DNA from: Carallia brachiata | Taxonomy: Eukaryota > Streptophyta > Magnoliopsida > Malpighiales > Rhizophoraceae | Direction of reading: 5' to 3' | NCBI GenBank assembly: GCA_021464245.1 | Contig: JADCRB010000120.1 | Location: forward strand, 259,395 to 323,394 | Length of the DNA stretch: 64,000 nt | In this document: positions 1 to 12,811 of the stretch, one piece after another | Numbering within the stretch: position 1 is the stretch's first letter | Layout: the number at the start of each line of letters is the position of its first letter | The notes under the pieces: model-generated | Told to the model about the DNA's origin: nothing | Seen by the model: the letters and a program-made list of their open reading frames with translations, nothing else | The model's database searches: none | Translations under genes and position numbers: made by a program

Positions 1-202
1 AAGAGTTCAATGAGATGGCAGGCCCGAGTAACCCAACAAGCAATTCTTTACCGTGAAGGGGGTGCAGAATAACATAAACCCATTTCTCTAATCCAATTTC
101 CGTTCAAAAACTAATAATCAAAATTATAAAAATCACATTCACCAAAAGAGCAACCTAAAACTAAACATCGCATGTATGAAATTCAATGAAATTCAAACTT
201 AC

Positions 203-616
203 AGATACAATGTCAAGTGGCTTCGGCGCATCCCTATCTGAGCCACTGCCACTGCTGGCAATTTTACTCTGCTTACCAAGAGTGGAATTGAAAGGAGAGG
301 CTACAAGAGCAGCAATTCTTTTGCAAGCATACTGTATGTGTTCAAACAACACCACCAAGTCATCTCCCACGTTGATTCCTTCGCTACCCATGTATTCTAT
401 CAAAGTGCAAAACCCATTATCTGTGCTTGAAGGGGAACCCATTTGCGATCTTACCCTGAACCCACCAGGAGAAGCCGTTCTTGGGCTGCAAAGGCAATAG
501 TTTTTTCCAAAAACTGAAACTTTCGGCAAGAAAAGATGCAATTTTTGTGGGAAAGAATGGAACTTTGGCAGGAAAAGTGAAGCTCCTGGACATATAGCTA
601 CGGTGGGATGTTGCAT
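203..616 (-). CDS. Fructose-1,6-bisphosphatase, chloroplastic, first exon (partial)
   Basis: First coding exon of a plant FBPase, which hydrolyses fructose-1,6-bisphosphate to fructose-6-phosphate in the stromal Calvin cycle and starch pathway. The mature start reads like family members: GDDLVVLFEHIQYACKRIAA followed by LVASPFNS, then KPLDIVS, where a GTAAGT donor (197-202) ends the exon. The catalytic exons lie beyond the left edge. I chose the ATG at 616 because it opens a Ser/Leu/Phe-rich, acid-poor leader like a transit peptide; an in-frame ATG at 712 would add 32 residues. The second plastid isoform (cFBP2 type) fits better than the redox-regulated form, but the regulatory loop is outside the window. 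Family is fairly sure; isoform and start are not. Confidence 0.75.
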
Positions 617-2322
617 ATTATGTGTAAAGTAAGCTTTGTTCAGGGGTTTGTGGGTATGATGCAAATACAAGTCAATTGAGGCTGAGAGTTGCCTGCGTGC
701 TTGACTGGACATTTACCCGGTTGTCTTGGCTTATCCAGTGTCATGAAAAATCAAAACAGATAGTGGGCACAGATTGAGCGTGAAAGTTCGGTTTATGGGG
801 CAGAGCATTCTCGGGGAGTGCCTGCTTAGCAGAAGTTATAGTAGTCACTTATCTATTATTTATTTGTTTCTTCTCTATCATGTAAACAGTTATATGTATA
901 AATTATGTAATTAATTTAATAATTTATTTATTTTTTAAATTTAATATATTTTTTATTATTTAATAACTCAAATGTCTTATATTAATTTTATACTTACAAT
1001 TTGGTACCTATATAACTTTTTCTTTTCTTTTATTAACTCTATTTTTCATAAATTTTATAGTTCTTTTCTTAAAATTAGAAGTCAACTCAAATCGTTGGGA
1101 TGTCACTCGGAGGAGCAATTATTTACAAGGTATTCAAATCGTTGGATCCAATTTCTCGTGGAGTTGGCGATGATTAAGAAGGAAGGGATTAGATGGTGAG
1201 AATGCGGGTGCCGGTTATGGGCTTTGTGCCCGTTTAGTAGTTATTTTTTTGGTTCAAGCCCGTTTAATAGTTATTAATGGATTTTTTCTATTGAAATCAT
1301 GGTCAACATGTTTAAAATGCACTGGATTCGAACCCAAATCTACCCCAAAAGAATGCCTACCTCCTCTCACATAGCTGATAGCACTAGGAAAACACTATAT
1401 ATATATATATGTTGAAAAATAATGAATTTGTACCACATGAATTTTTTAGCTTTTTTACCCTTCTTTTCTTTTTCGTAGGAGCAATCCCTCTTTTTTTCCT
1501 TCCTTAAAAAGATCATCAATTAGTAACATACTGACAGCTAGCATGTATTGATGAAATCAACTTTTTTAGCCCGCTTGTTTTATTTCTTGAAAATAATTTT
1601 GTAGTTTTTTTACCCTGTTGCAATCTGTTTTACATTGTAAATTTCCAACACACTTTAAATTCCAAGATACGGTTGAGATCTCAAAACTATTTTTGTTGAA
1701 AGCCTTGATAACGACGCAAATGAGTTCTCATGTTTTTTCCTTTTCTTTTTTTAATGGTAAAAAAAAAATTAGAATTAATTATTCATGTTTTTTGAAAGAA
1801 AAATCAATTAGCAAATAATTTAATGACTAAAAGGTGTCGAGGACCTTTTTTTTTTTGGATTGTCTTTGCCTTGAAGAAATAAGCCTTAATTTTTCCAGTC
1901 TTTCCCACATTATAATTCTAAGAATCCGAAACAAAATTATAGGCTGCCATACCTGATTTTCGACATTCTGGTTTCTGATCACAAAATTTCAATTTTAGTT
2001 TCTTGATGCCATAGGAAAAACTTAAAATATATTATATAGACATGGCTTTTTTTTTTTTTTTTAATATAGAAATGGTTTTTTAAACACGAGTCAAATGCGT
2101 GCTCGCAGTTATACATTAAGGGTCGTTCAATGCGTGGCCACAAAGTAAGGAGATCTCAAAGCCCATTTGCACCATTCCACATATGGAGGTCACCTGCCTT
2201 TTTTCTTTTTAATCAAATTTAACAAAATTTGATCACCTGTTATTAGTGGGACGAGGCAAACCTTAAGAAAAAGTGAACAAGGAATGAGCAGACTCAAAGC
2301 ATTTTGCACAGATGATCATCCA
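617..2322. other. AT-rich intergenic region
   Basis: No coding exon with homology is visible. It holds the upstream region of the FBPase gene and the 3' flank of the EXECUTER1 pseudogene, long A and T runs, and a short (TA)n run near 1398-1410. A GGATTCGAACCC string near 1325 resembles a reverse tRNA B box, but no A box or tRNA fold goes with it. Confidence 0.6.
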
Positions 2323-3358
2323 CTATTGAAGCCTCAGTCAATTAAAAAACACCAGGAAGTGATATTCAGGTGCCCAATATACAAATCCAATAACTGGCCC
2401 CCCTTTAATGTACTGCAGGAAAAGAAAAATGTCACCAAATCAAAATAATTCTCATTGAAGGAGAAGAAGTGAGTTTCATGTTAACACAGCCATGAGAAGA
2501 AATCGCCTAAACTGTATTTATACAATAAGGACAAACCTTTCCACCAAAAATAACAAGTTCACCGTCAACCCATCCCTGCTTCTGAAGTCCTGGAATGGTA
2601 AATCTCCCTTGTCCTTCGTATCGAGCAACCTAAATTGTGGATGAGATCAGAAACAACCCTTCAACAAAGGGAAAGGAAAGGAACAAACAAAAAGAGGGAG
2701 AGTGCTAATGCCAAATTCAGTCCAAAAAGCTAACAAGATACCACTCCAAATTCCTCAGGAATGATGCCTTTATGAGGGAGCTGATATCGTTTTCCAACCT
2801 TAGCACGAAATGCCACCTATAGATTATTAGCAGAGGTATGACAATCAATGTTTGAAAAGGAGACTAGATGCAAACTTAGAATCAACACATGGTGAACAAA
2901 GTACAGAACCAATAAATGGAAACACAAACCTATCCAAAAAATAATAAAAAAAGCAAGAGTACTACCTAGTAAGCTCAAAATGATATTGGTAGCCTTTGAT
3001 TCTAAAGCATCACGTGGACAAGTTATATTTGAAAAAGAACAAAAATACGCTTATGAAGAAACTTTATGTAATTAAGGATAATGCAGACTAAAAAGTCAAT
3101 GTGCAATTGATATGTAGATTCCATATTATGGGACTCAGAAAAATCATACAACTGACAAGAGAGATGGGGTTCAGCTTTTCGCTAAAAAAAATTAAAATAA
3201 TTTAACTTACTTGTCCTGCAGGGACATACAGGTTTCCGGATAATTTTACTGCTTCCACATACTCATAAAATTCAAGATTAGACGACTCCTTTTTCACACA
3301 TTCTTCTTGCCACTGACCAAACTTACGTTGGAGATGTATGACTTCAGAAATGAATGGG

Positions 3359-3396
3359 CCATGTGCACCAATATATACCATGTGCACCAATATATA
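3359..3396. repeat. 19-bp perfect tandem duplication inside an EX1 exon
   Basis: Two adjacent identical 19-bp units (3359-3377 and 3378-3396) lie in exon 3399-3211 of the EXECUTER1 pseudogene. One unit alone keeps the exon in the family frame (LYIGAHG followed by SEVIHLQRKFGQW); 19 extra bases shift the frame and bring a TGA soon after. This looks like a replication-slippage or patch-repair duplication. Confidence 0.9.
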
Positions 3397-3500
3397 GTCC
3401 TGCAAAATGTCATACACCATTGAAGCTTTTATCCTACTTTGAGCTAAAGGAGTAGCGGATTCTAAACATAATGAAAAAGAAAATATCACTATGAGGTAAT

Positions 3501-4773
3501 CAAAGGCGCGCCTAAGGCGCGCTTAAGGCGCAAGGCGCTAGGCGCCAAGGCCTTGGGGCTTTTTTGCCCCAAGGCGAGGCGACTTGCGCTAGGCGCTCCC
3601 AAGTCGCGCTTTAGCGCCCTTTTTCCAGAAGCGATAGGCGCAAGAAAGGCCCGCCTGAGACAAATCCAACAGGTTTTGCATTTTTTTTTCTTTTTTTTGT
3701 TTTGATAAAACAAGATTTTCCTACTTCAAAACAAACACAGAGACACAAAGTAGAAGTGTCCCACCTCAAAACAAACACTGATCAAACGTAGCCTTTTTTT
3801 GTCTCTTTCTTCTCTACACTTGTTCCTAAAACCTTGGTCATTATCTCTCCTTCTTTCTTACCCCCTTTTTTGTTTTTATTTTATTATTTCCATATTTTTT
3901 CAGGGATATCAATATTTTTAATTCTAAACTTTTAAGTTTTTTTACATTAGAATTCTAAACCTTTTTGACATTTCATTTAAATCTTAAATCTTTTGATTTC
4001 ATACTACATCAGTCCTTTAAATTACAAAAAGTGATCAATCAATTAATAAATGAGTTTAATTTAATAAAAATCATTTAAAAAAAATTAAATACATGAATTA
4101 AATATTTTTTTCATCAACAAAATATACACATTAAATAGGTAACATACATATTTTTGATAGAAAAGACATTCAATTCATATATTTAATTTTTTTAAAATAA
4201 TTTTTTGTAAAGTTAAAATTATTTTTTAATAAATTAATCACTTTTAATAAACATTTAGTAGAAAATTAAAAAATTTAAGATTCAAATGAAATATTAAAAA
4301 AATTTATGACTCAAACTTAAAAAAAAACTTAAAAAGTTTAAGACTAAAAATATTGATATCTCATTTTCTTATGATATCCCTATTTCATTCCTTTTCTTGA
4401 CTGTAGCACAGTATTATATTAGTAGTATGATTCAATGACTCAAAAGTGGATACTGGATGATGAGGATGATTCTTGTTTTAAGTTATACGTAGATGAAAGT
4501 AGAATTTTGTTGTTTTATCACTTATCATCCTTTTGATTTATCATATATTTATTGTAAATGAGATACATGAAATATTTTACTTTACTTTTTTGAATGTAAT
4601 TGTTTATATAAATTCAATTAATTTCTTATTAAATTTAATTTTGCTTTCATATTCCATTTATAATTTATTATTTTTTAAAGTGCCCCTTACTTCGTTCAGG
4701 CGCGCACCTACGCCTTGCGCTTTGTGCCTAGACTCCCAGAGCCCTTAGCGCCTTGGAGCGCCTAGCGCCTTTG
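3501..4773. mobile_element. AAGGCGC-rich non-autonomous element in an EX1 intron
   Basis: The left end (3501-3610) is a GC-rich run of AAGGCGC/CTAGGCGCC motifs, and the right end (4695-4773) is its diverged inverted counterpart ending GCGCCTTTG; the termini share CAAAGGCGC in inverted orientation. The core is AT-rich with no transposase-like reading frame. GC-rich CGC-repeat ends of this kind are widespread in plant genomes. I found no convincing target-site duplication, so the class is open and the ends are approximate. Confidence 0.6.
3903..4362. mobile_element. Mutator-like foldback MITE, copy 1 (nested)
   Basis: About 460 bp that is almost entirely one long inverted repeat: it opens GGGATATCAATATTTTTA and closes with the inverse ending TATTGATATCTC. 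The arms carry the same landmarks as the element at 14351-14817 (a 'TTTGACATTTCATTT' block, its reverse complement, and matching 'AAAAGTGATCAATC' blocks). The flanks ATTTTTTCA and ATTTTCTTA are a possible degraded 9-bp target duplication. It sits inside the AAGGCGC element, so it inserted later. Confidence 0.75.
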
Positions 4774-7700
4774 AAAACACTAACATAGCGTCTGAAAGTA
4801 ACATAACAAAATTCAATTTCTATAATGAATCACCATTTAGAGGATCTGAGGATGCTGATATCTCTATCCGATTGAATGTTGTAGACCCAGACAACGGTTG
4901 ACGATTTCGAGCGTGACTGAGTGAAAGGTTTATCAATTCGCCAACATCTTTCAGTACCTATACAGTTCAAGTCTGAATAATCATCCATCAGTGGAAAACT
5001 TGATGAAAACAATGATACACTCTATAATGTGAACCAACCTTCAAAGGTATCTTCTCCCTACCAATGGCTTTGGCAAGATCAAACATAACAGGGTCCGCAC
5101 TATGTTGACCTATAAGCTTAGCTTTTCTGTCCTGAGGTTCCTTACCACCAGGATCCAGTGGGTTGACATCATTCTCTATAGAAAGGGAAAATGAATTGTG
5201 TCCTTTTTTATCCAGCTTAGCAGGTACTCTAAGTGAATCTTTATCAGGCACATCACCCAAGAGTTTCTAGGAAAGACCTCCAACAACAACTTTTATTGCA
5301 AATTCACTTTGGTCTCCATTATCAATGATTCCATGACCAGCATCCATTTCAATCTCGTCCCTTTCCTCGTCATTGTCCCCCTTTACATCTTCAACTTCTG
5401 TGCTCTTTAACTCGATATTATTCTCTTCATTTTCTTCATCCACAATTTGTTCTATCACCCTCAATATAAATTCGCTGTCCACCTTTGCCGGTGCTGTCAC
5501 TTTCAAAACCTTAACCTTCACACCAGGAATCATATCTTTCAAGATATTCTGAAAACCATGTAGTCCCTCCGTTACATCAGAATCTGTATCATCACCATCA
5601 TCACTGTCTTCAGTACCCACAGCAAATAGGTCACCTTTACCCTCTGTTGTTGCTTGTCGATTTAAGCTGCTGCTGGCCCCTGGTGATTTAGCGGATAATG
5701 TTGAAGGGCCTCGAAACAGTCCTTTCCTTTTCAAATACACAGCCTACAATGTCGTAATAACCCTGTCAGATATTAATCAACAACTAAAAGCTTTAATAAG
5801 TGTAACTTAAAATTGTACAAGCAACAAGGCCACTGAATGGTGAAACAAAGCAAAATGCAGATAGCTGTATACAAGCATGCAAATAACCATGTCTCAATGA
5901 GCATACCGCTATCAGTCCTAAAGAAAGCAAGCCAAATTTCCAAAGGTAAAACATCAATCATAAATAGGGGTAAATCTCTTGTCAAGTCAAAAACAGAAAA
6001 AAAATAAAAAGTGACTGACTCACACTTCTTCTGTCTCTTCCTCTTCTGATAGTTTTCTTCTCAATGGCTCATTTTGGACTAATATATACACAGTGAGAAA
6101 TTGAAGAGAAATCCTATCCTTTGCATCAAGCACATCTTGCAAGTCAAGTTCAAATACATACAGAAAAGCACATAACAGATCTAGCAGAGTAGCAAAATAC
6201 CTGTTGTTTATATTCACCTTTCTTATTTATTGTAAGAAAGATCTCAAACAATGGGGCACCCAAAGAAGCTGTAGCAAGCTGTCTGAGAAAGAGAACAATT
6301 AGAAGTAAGCAAAACACCTAGTAAACAGAGTAACAGTTGGAAATTTTGAAGAAGACTTACGAAAATAACTACACGGTATTATTACGTTAAAAAAGCTAAG
6401 TCCAATTAACATATCAGGATGCAGAAATCTACCACCATATGAAGAGAATTTGTGAATTACTTATTGTAAAAATTGAAGCTTTCCTATAAAACTTAGATAA
6501 CCTACTAGAAGGAGCCACGTAAGAATTGTCCTCAACACCTGCTACAAGTTTGGTTTCTCCCACCATCCCTCCCCCTCTCCATCCTCTAGGGAAAATTTGG
6601 CATAAAATATTGTATGAAAATGTGACCAATTACCGGGGACTGTAACTCCGTGCAACATATCTTCCATGCTCAGCAGTTATGCGTATAATAAGCCCATAAG
6701 AATCGCGAACATCCACTGATATCCCTGATCACCATCCCACCTGGAAACCAGGAATGTGAAAAAGAACTACCAACCACAAAGACGACCTAGATGTGAAGCA
6801 CATAGAAAGAAACCAAGAAGACCAGAAAATGGAGGACATAATAGACTAAACAAAGGAACAAACATAGACAAGGTGATGAAAAATCACATTAAATCAAGAA
6901 ACGAAAAAAAAAAAAAAAAGAAAAAGAGTAGAGGCTATCAGCCGTTTACAGGTAAAGCACACACTTCATAATTTCTGCCGGAAGTTTTCAATTTTCCTAC
7001 TCTAGCCAACTTCAAAAAAGCCAAGGGCAAACAAGTAAAATCAGGCCTCATTGCACAAATTTCCTGACACCATAAATTATGGCATTAGCATTTCAATATA
7101 TCAATACAAAAGACCATAAGCACTTTCTCCACCCTCAAAGGCCCTTGAATTCCACTTCTTTCCATGTAACCATAAACTATCAACTAAACGGTGTCCCTCA
7201 AATCTTCTTTTTCCCATGAGATCCCTCTGATCTTCATACTGGCTATCAGGGCCACACCCACAACGCTCAAAGCTACCTGTGAACATTTTCCACACGTACC
7301 CGTAATATCCCCAAGATTTTTAGGAGTCTTGATAGCTATCTTATGAACAGAAAATCCACCTAAGGAAAATTTCAACAGGGCACAAAAAAACTTAACTGAG
7401 AGGAAAAAGGTTACTGTGAACTCACAAGTCCTGCTCCGGCAATATCTCTTAAAAAAGTTGCATCTCGGTAATGCTCCTCTGCCAATGCCCTCTGAAGAAC
7501 ATGCACCGGAAGAAGGAAAGGGATATGCAAAGCATAAGAATCTTCACATTTTCTCCCTATCAAAGGAGAAAATAGCAAGCAGAACCACATACCTCGAGCT
7601 GTGACATCACCCTGCCAACAGTGTCATTCGTAGCTGCAGCTGCAATTGCCACCTTGAGCCTAGCAGCATCTTCGTAATCCTCCCTGTGTACAGCACTACT

Positions 7701-8538
7701 TAACTGGGACTGCAAAGAGAAAAATTTCCCAAATCAAAACTCAAAAACACCATAACGTGCAAGAAATAGTGCTCCATGAACACAGCATTCAGAAATGTCC
7801 AAAGGTAAGGCAAACAGTTTTACATAGTAGCAACGCAATTCCATCCAACTGTTTTTTCTTTTTTTTTGGCGAATTCAACCGTCCATCGCATCGTCCAACG
7901 CGGTCATATCACTTTGTTACTAGTTTCAAAGCCAAAAAGTTTTTTCCTTTCTTTTTTTTTTAATACTTGAGGGCGAAAAGTTTCCTACCATGTCAGTCCG
8001 CTAAAACTTCCTTTGTCCACAAAACTAGTATTTCTCGACATACACAATAACGGTTATGGATATTTTTGTAATTCCCGAACGAATATCTGCAGAAATCACC
8101 TTCAAAATGGAAACGAGACTCTCCTGCTCATCAACCTCGTCGAAATGCCTTCTCCAGCGATCCCAGTCCCACTCTTCATCATCTCCATCGACATTATCCT
8201 TATCTCCGATTCCCCTCTCCGTGCTCGACCCATCTCCGGCCTGCTTCCCGCCGGAATTCACGTACGAATCGAAGCACTTCATGGCGCTCCTCACCAGCTC
8301 CTGGAGCGCCGCATCCCAACGCCACTGGTTCGGCGTATTATCGGAGGAAAAGGAGGAGGAGGAAGGGGAGCCTCCGCAACGACAGAGAGCAGAGTCGGAA
8401 ATCCTAGAGGAGAGGGAGGGAGAGGGGAATGGAAGAGAGGCAGTTTGGGGAGGGCAGGACGGTCTTTTCGCGTGGAGCTTAGGGGTTAATGAGAAAAGAT
8501 AGCCTGTTCCGGGGTGGCGGCGACGAGATTGAAGCCAT

Positions 8539-10071
8539 GGATTAGACAGACAGAAAGAAGGAAGAAATTGGCAAAAGGACCGGATAAATATAACACAATC
8601 CAAGAAACATCCTTGACCGGTCTTGTGTGAGAGTATTATAATATTTTACGTTGATAAGTTATTTAAATAAATACATTGACTGTATATTTAGCCTCACCAA
8701 ATTATTCGAATCTCGAATTCATATACTTAACGTAGAGTCATCCTCTTAATAGAGCACAACTATGGTGGTGGTCCGAGAATGCTTCTTGAGTTGTTTGTGC
8801 GTGTGGTTGTTTGTGTGTATGCGAGCGTGCGTGTGATGGGCATCACTTAACCGGCGAATTGAATTGGTGATACAAATAATAATTTAACTAACGGGAGAAA
8901 GGAGACTGGCGGCTTAAATTAAAAGAGGCCGATGGTGGTTGGCGTTGGTTCTCATCAATTGGAGCGCCAAATAATTGAACAATCTTTCCGCCCTCTTGCA
9001 TCAATGCCTTCATTTTCTTTTTCTTTTTTCCTCTCTTTGTTGTTTGTGTTAAATGTTGGCCTTGTTTGAGACAGGAGAACAGAGAGAGAAAAAGGAAAAT
9101 AAGAAAAAAAATTTGTATTTGTGTTTAGAAAATAGATAAAGAATGGACGAAAAGAAAATAAAAGATACCTTATTTTACTAAAAGAAACTTGACGACTTTT
9201 TTTAGTTAATTTTAGAATAGTTATATAGTCAATGTAATAACATTTAATAATTTAAATTTAATAATTTATATTATTTTATAACTATTTTAAAAATATAATA
9301 AAGTTATTTAACGTTGCCCTTCACCAAATGCATTCCTACTAATTTAGAAGAAAAATATTGATTTGCATTACCCAATCCCTAGTTTGATTTATTTATTTCT
9401 TTTTTCTCAAATTTTGTTTCATTAATTTTTTTTTAATCTGAAACTGATCAATATTCAGTTTATTAAACTAAATAATCAAAATCGATCTGAATAAAATCTC
9501 AAAGAATACCAAAAATCTTTCAATAAATATTAAATATATTCATATTTTTAAAACTCAAAACTAAAATTTTTAATTAAATGAGAACGAGTGCTGCCGTATC
9601 AGCGCCTGCTGGTTTGTGGCCCAACCCTGACAAAAAGAGGCTTGCATTGGACCCATTTAAATAAGCCGGAGTAACCGCAGGGAAGTCCACATGAGATTGG
9701 AAGACATTCCAGAAACCCAAAAAATGAGAGGACATGGGAGGAGTATCTATGTCACGAATGATTGTGAATTAGAATGGACCCATGACCCTCCTTTCTGATT
9801 TAAAAAAAAAAATCCAAAATTAAAATTTGTTTGAAAAAAAAAGAAACAACTGCCACGTTTCAGTCCCCGTTAGTTGGCTTCCCTCGCGTTGAACAGCTGG
9901 TGAAAGAAAAGAATATCCCTCCCTCCCGCTTTCGGTAACACGAAAAAAGAATAACAGAAATTAAACGGAAATTAACCTAAAAAAAAACAAAAAGCGTTTA
10001 GAAAGAAGAGATGGAAGCGCATGCTTGAATTCTTATATTTTTTTTTTTCTTTTGTTTGAGGGGGTTTTGAA
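8539..10071. other. Intergenic region between two divergent genes
   Basis: Divergent upstream region shared by the EXECUTER1 pseudogene (-) and the TVP15-like gene (+). It has AT-rich blocks (9180-9570) and a T/G-rich stretch near 8800-8840. No exon, RNA gene or transposon end could be supported. The GC content rises again just upstream of the plus-strand gene, as expected for a 5' UTR. Confidence 0.5.
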
Positions 10072-10307
10072 ATGGCAAGAAACGGAGAGAGGGAGGTAGA
10101 TACAGCGGCACGGTCATCACCGTCGGGCACGAGACCGTTACGAGCTCGACCCGACCCGTTATTGGTCGTGTGCCGGTGCTTCAGCTTCATTACAGCTCTC
10201 ACCGCCATCCTCTGCATTGCCGTCAACGTTCTCTCCGCCGTCCGATCCTTCAAGAACGGATCTGACGTATGTCTCTCCTTGTGTCCACTGTACACACACA
10301 AATATTA

Positions 10308-10339
<32 letters not shown>

Positions 10340-12811
10340 CTGATTATGCTGCCGTTTATGATTTTTTTTAGGTATTCGATGGGATATTTCGGTGCTACGC
10401 GGTGGTGATCGCTTTTATCGTGGTCGTGGCCGAGACGGAGTGGGGCTTTATTATCAAATTCTGGAAGGTTCTTTTTCCTCTTGTTCACACATACTTTACT
10501 ATAACTTTAACAGTAAGACACAAAATCGACACATTATAACCTGTTGTTTTAGTTTTCAACAAGGCAATGCTTAATTTTTGCAATTAAAAAAACAAACGAA
10601 ATATATTTTTATTTTTCAATTGCTAAAATTAAGTGGCTTATTGAAAAAAAAAAAAAACATTCAGTTGCAGTGCATCGGCTCCAGTGTCGGCTTCGGCTCC
10701 TGCATCTCGTTCTTGAGCGTCTCTGTATTTTTTTCCTTAATGTAATTAAGTTTTTAGTTTAACAAATTTGGAGGTCCCCTTAATTAAAAATTAAGTAGTA
10801 GATGGTACTTGAATATGCTACTTCCTTTTGCTCGTATCATTTTCTTTAAAAGGATTCCAATTAAATGGTGAATGCTTGTAGATCATACGATTTATGTTTC
10901 AAGTTTTATTTGGTTTCTGGAGAAATGAGTACATAGCTAATCGAATGTCCGTGTCTCTGGAATGCTTGATTCTATAAAAAAAAATCCAATTGGGAGAAGA
11001 GGGAAAGAAACTCTTCGGAAGCATGAGTTCCCAATTTCTTCTAGCAGAGATTCGTGTAGCGTATTGTTCCTTGATGATGATATCCAGCAAAACTTTTATT
11101 CTGTGTCATGTTGCAAAGAGAAGTCAAAAGGGAGTTAATGAAAAAACTAGACAAGTTTTCATGTGACTTACCTATATCAGGACTAAACAGAATAAAGGTC
11201 TGGATTGGCATGCAAAATGATCGATACCCTGATATCATTTTCCATCAAATGTCTTGTTCTCGGTTATCAAATGTTTGCTTATATTGCAAAATATTAAAAT
11301 TTGGGCTACCTTTTGCAGGTGTTGGAGTACTGGGCTGGTAGAGGCATGCTGCAGATCTTGTATGTCTTGTGTTTTAGGAAGAAATCTTGTTTTTCTGACT
11401 ATTCAGACACACATGAATAACTGTAGCCAGGTTTATCTATACTGAAACCTGTGGTTCTGTGCTTCAGTGTTGCAGTTATGACAAGAGCTTTCCCTGACTA
11501 CACTGGGAAGCAGGACCTCATACTTCTTCAGAATATAGCAAGCTACATGCTAATGGCCTGTGGTTTAGTTTATCTTATTTCGGTGAGAGAACTTAACAAG
11601 AGTATTAATCCACTTCCCTTTTCCTATCATGGAATGTTGCCTTCATGATATATACAGTTTAATATTTAATTACTTATCCACTTAGAGGAAGACGTCTCAA
11701 TTTTATTTCATGCTGAGACTGATTCACGTTAGTTGGACTCATAAGTTACATTTTGCAAGCCTTAATTTGAAGGAAAGTTTTTGCTTGAAAATGAGACTTT
11801 TAAATTTCTTTTTTGTACAGGCCTATTTCTTCTCTTAGGTGTGAAATTTTCTCCTTGTGGGACTGTTTTTGTTTTTGTTTGTTTGTTTTCAAAATAATCT
11901 TGCGTTTGAGTTAACTCAACTAACCAAGACATATAGGTTGACTGAATTTACAAAAAGTTAAAGTTTGTCTGTGCTTTTCCCTTTGAGATGTTCTGATTCA
12001 ATTTAACTGCAATTCTGATTGGCAGGGAATCCTATGCATTGGCTTTCTCAAACGTGCCCGTCAGCAGAAAGAAATTTCAAGAGAACAGGCAGTTAAGGAT
12101 TTGGAGGTAAGCTAAGAGTTTGTCTATCTCTGGGGATAATGAATGTGGCTGACGCTTCATTTACAGAGGTTGTGCTGTGTTTCAGAAGTGTTGGGATTCA
12201 TTCATTACTGTCCAGTTTGTGCATCTCGTCTTATACCCTCTAATGGATGGCATTTTTGTGGGAAAATGGAATATGAGTTCTTAGATCTCCGCTAGTTTCA
12301 TCTGCTGCGCACATTGCTCTGCAAATGGACAACTAAAACTGACCCATTATTTATCGATGTTACGAGCTAAGCCATGACAACAAAGTCTTGTGATCTCGAT
12401 TGATTAAGCACTTGAAGGACTCTGATCTTTATCTTTTTTGTTTTTACGATATCTTAAATTAGGACCACCTGGTAGGTTGGTTCTGACTGACGGCATCAAG
12501 CCTTCACCTCTTAGTATCTTTAGCTATTAATGGAAACAGGGGGAAATGGGGCACGCTTCATGAAGTTCCTGCCTTTCAGGTTATGGGAAGGGCCGAATCT
12601 GCTCGGCATGTCATTATTTTTGTGACAGTGCATATGGAAAAAGACTTAATTCCAACAGAGATTCTAAACTTGACATGGAACATATTTGAATGCATGTTAA
12701 TCAGTAGTGTGATTCCGATTTCTTGCATTAATTAACATTGAATACCACTTGTAGGAGTTGGAGAGGCGGAGGGAGGAACTTGAACAGCTGCTTCTCACGG
12801 AAAGTGTTTGA
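10072..12811 (+). CDS. Four-pass membrane protein, TVP15 / COPI-associated family
   Basis: Six exons join in phase: 10072-10266, 10372-10467, 11319-11359, 11468-11582, 12026-12106, 12755-12811, giving 194 residues with canonical GT-AG borders and no stops. A basic, Arg-rich N-terminus is followed by hydrophobic segments at about residues 30-55, 70-87, 100-117 and 125-147. After residue 150 comes a charged, coiled-coil-like tail (REQAVKDLEELERRREELEQ). Length, four membrane passes and the YAVVIAFIVVVAETEWGF / GMLQIFVAVMTRAF blocks fit the COPI_assoc family, whose yeast member Tvp15 sits in Golgi membranes. The role in plants is poorly known; a Golgi or vesicle function is inference. Unlike its neighbours this gene shows no lesion. 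A CT/TA microsatellite lies in intron 1. Confidence 0.75.
10309..10340. repeat. CT/TA compound microsatellite
   Basis: A (CT)n run passes directly into (TA)n in intron 1 of the TVP15-like gene, a few tens of bases before the 3' splice site of exon 2. Such tracts are usually length-polymorphic. Confidence 0.85.

Larger units (their letters stand above)
2323..8538 (-). pseudogene. EX1: EXECUTER1 (plastid singlet-oxygen signalling protein), disabled copy
   Basis: EXECUTER1 is a thylakoid-associated plastid protein needed for singlet-oxygen retrograde signalling. Exons read on the minus strand: 8538-8100, 7709-7593, a probable decayed exon near 7280-7200, 6740-6634, 6282-6201, 5743-5039, 4957-4834, 3399-3211, 2816-2742, 2629-2537 and 2412-2323. 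Diagnostic blocks are visible: WDWDRWRRHFDEVDEQ, REDYEDAARLKVAIA, DMIPGVKVKVLKVTAP, VIHLQRKFGQW, EFYEYVEAVKL, VYWAPEYHF. Lesions: the only family-like ATG (8538, MASIS...) runs into TAA after 19 codons, one frame away from the rest of exon 1; TGA at 6731-6729 where the family has the second Trp of GWWSG; TAG at 5269-5267 inside exon 5743-5039; a 19-bp tandem duplication at 3359-3396 shifts the frame; TGA at 2340-2338 five codons before the old stop at 2325-2323. Splice sites of the remaining exons are intact, so decay looks recent. Confidence 0.9.

Noticed and set aside
1322..1340. GGATTCGAACCC resembling a tRNA B box; a similar string near 27490
   Set aside because: No A box at the right spacing and no cloverleaf, so I call neither a tRNA gene nor a SINE.
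8025..8603. Open frame reading upstream of the EX1 ATG from 8603
   Set aside because: Its first codon is TTG, not ATG, and the upstream part does not resemble EXECUTER1. It is simply the exon frame running on past the frame break.
10159..10488. Minus-strand open frames over exon 1-2 of the TVP15-like gene
   Set aside because: Shadows of a GC-rich plus-strand coding exon and a microsatellite; no homology.
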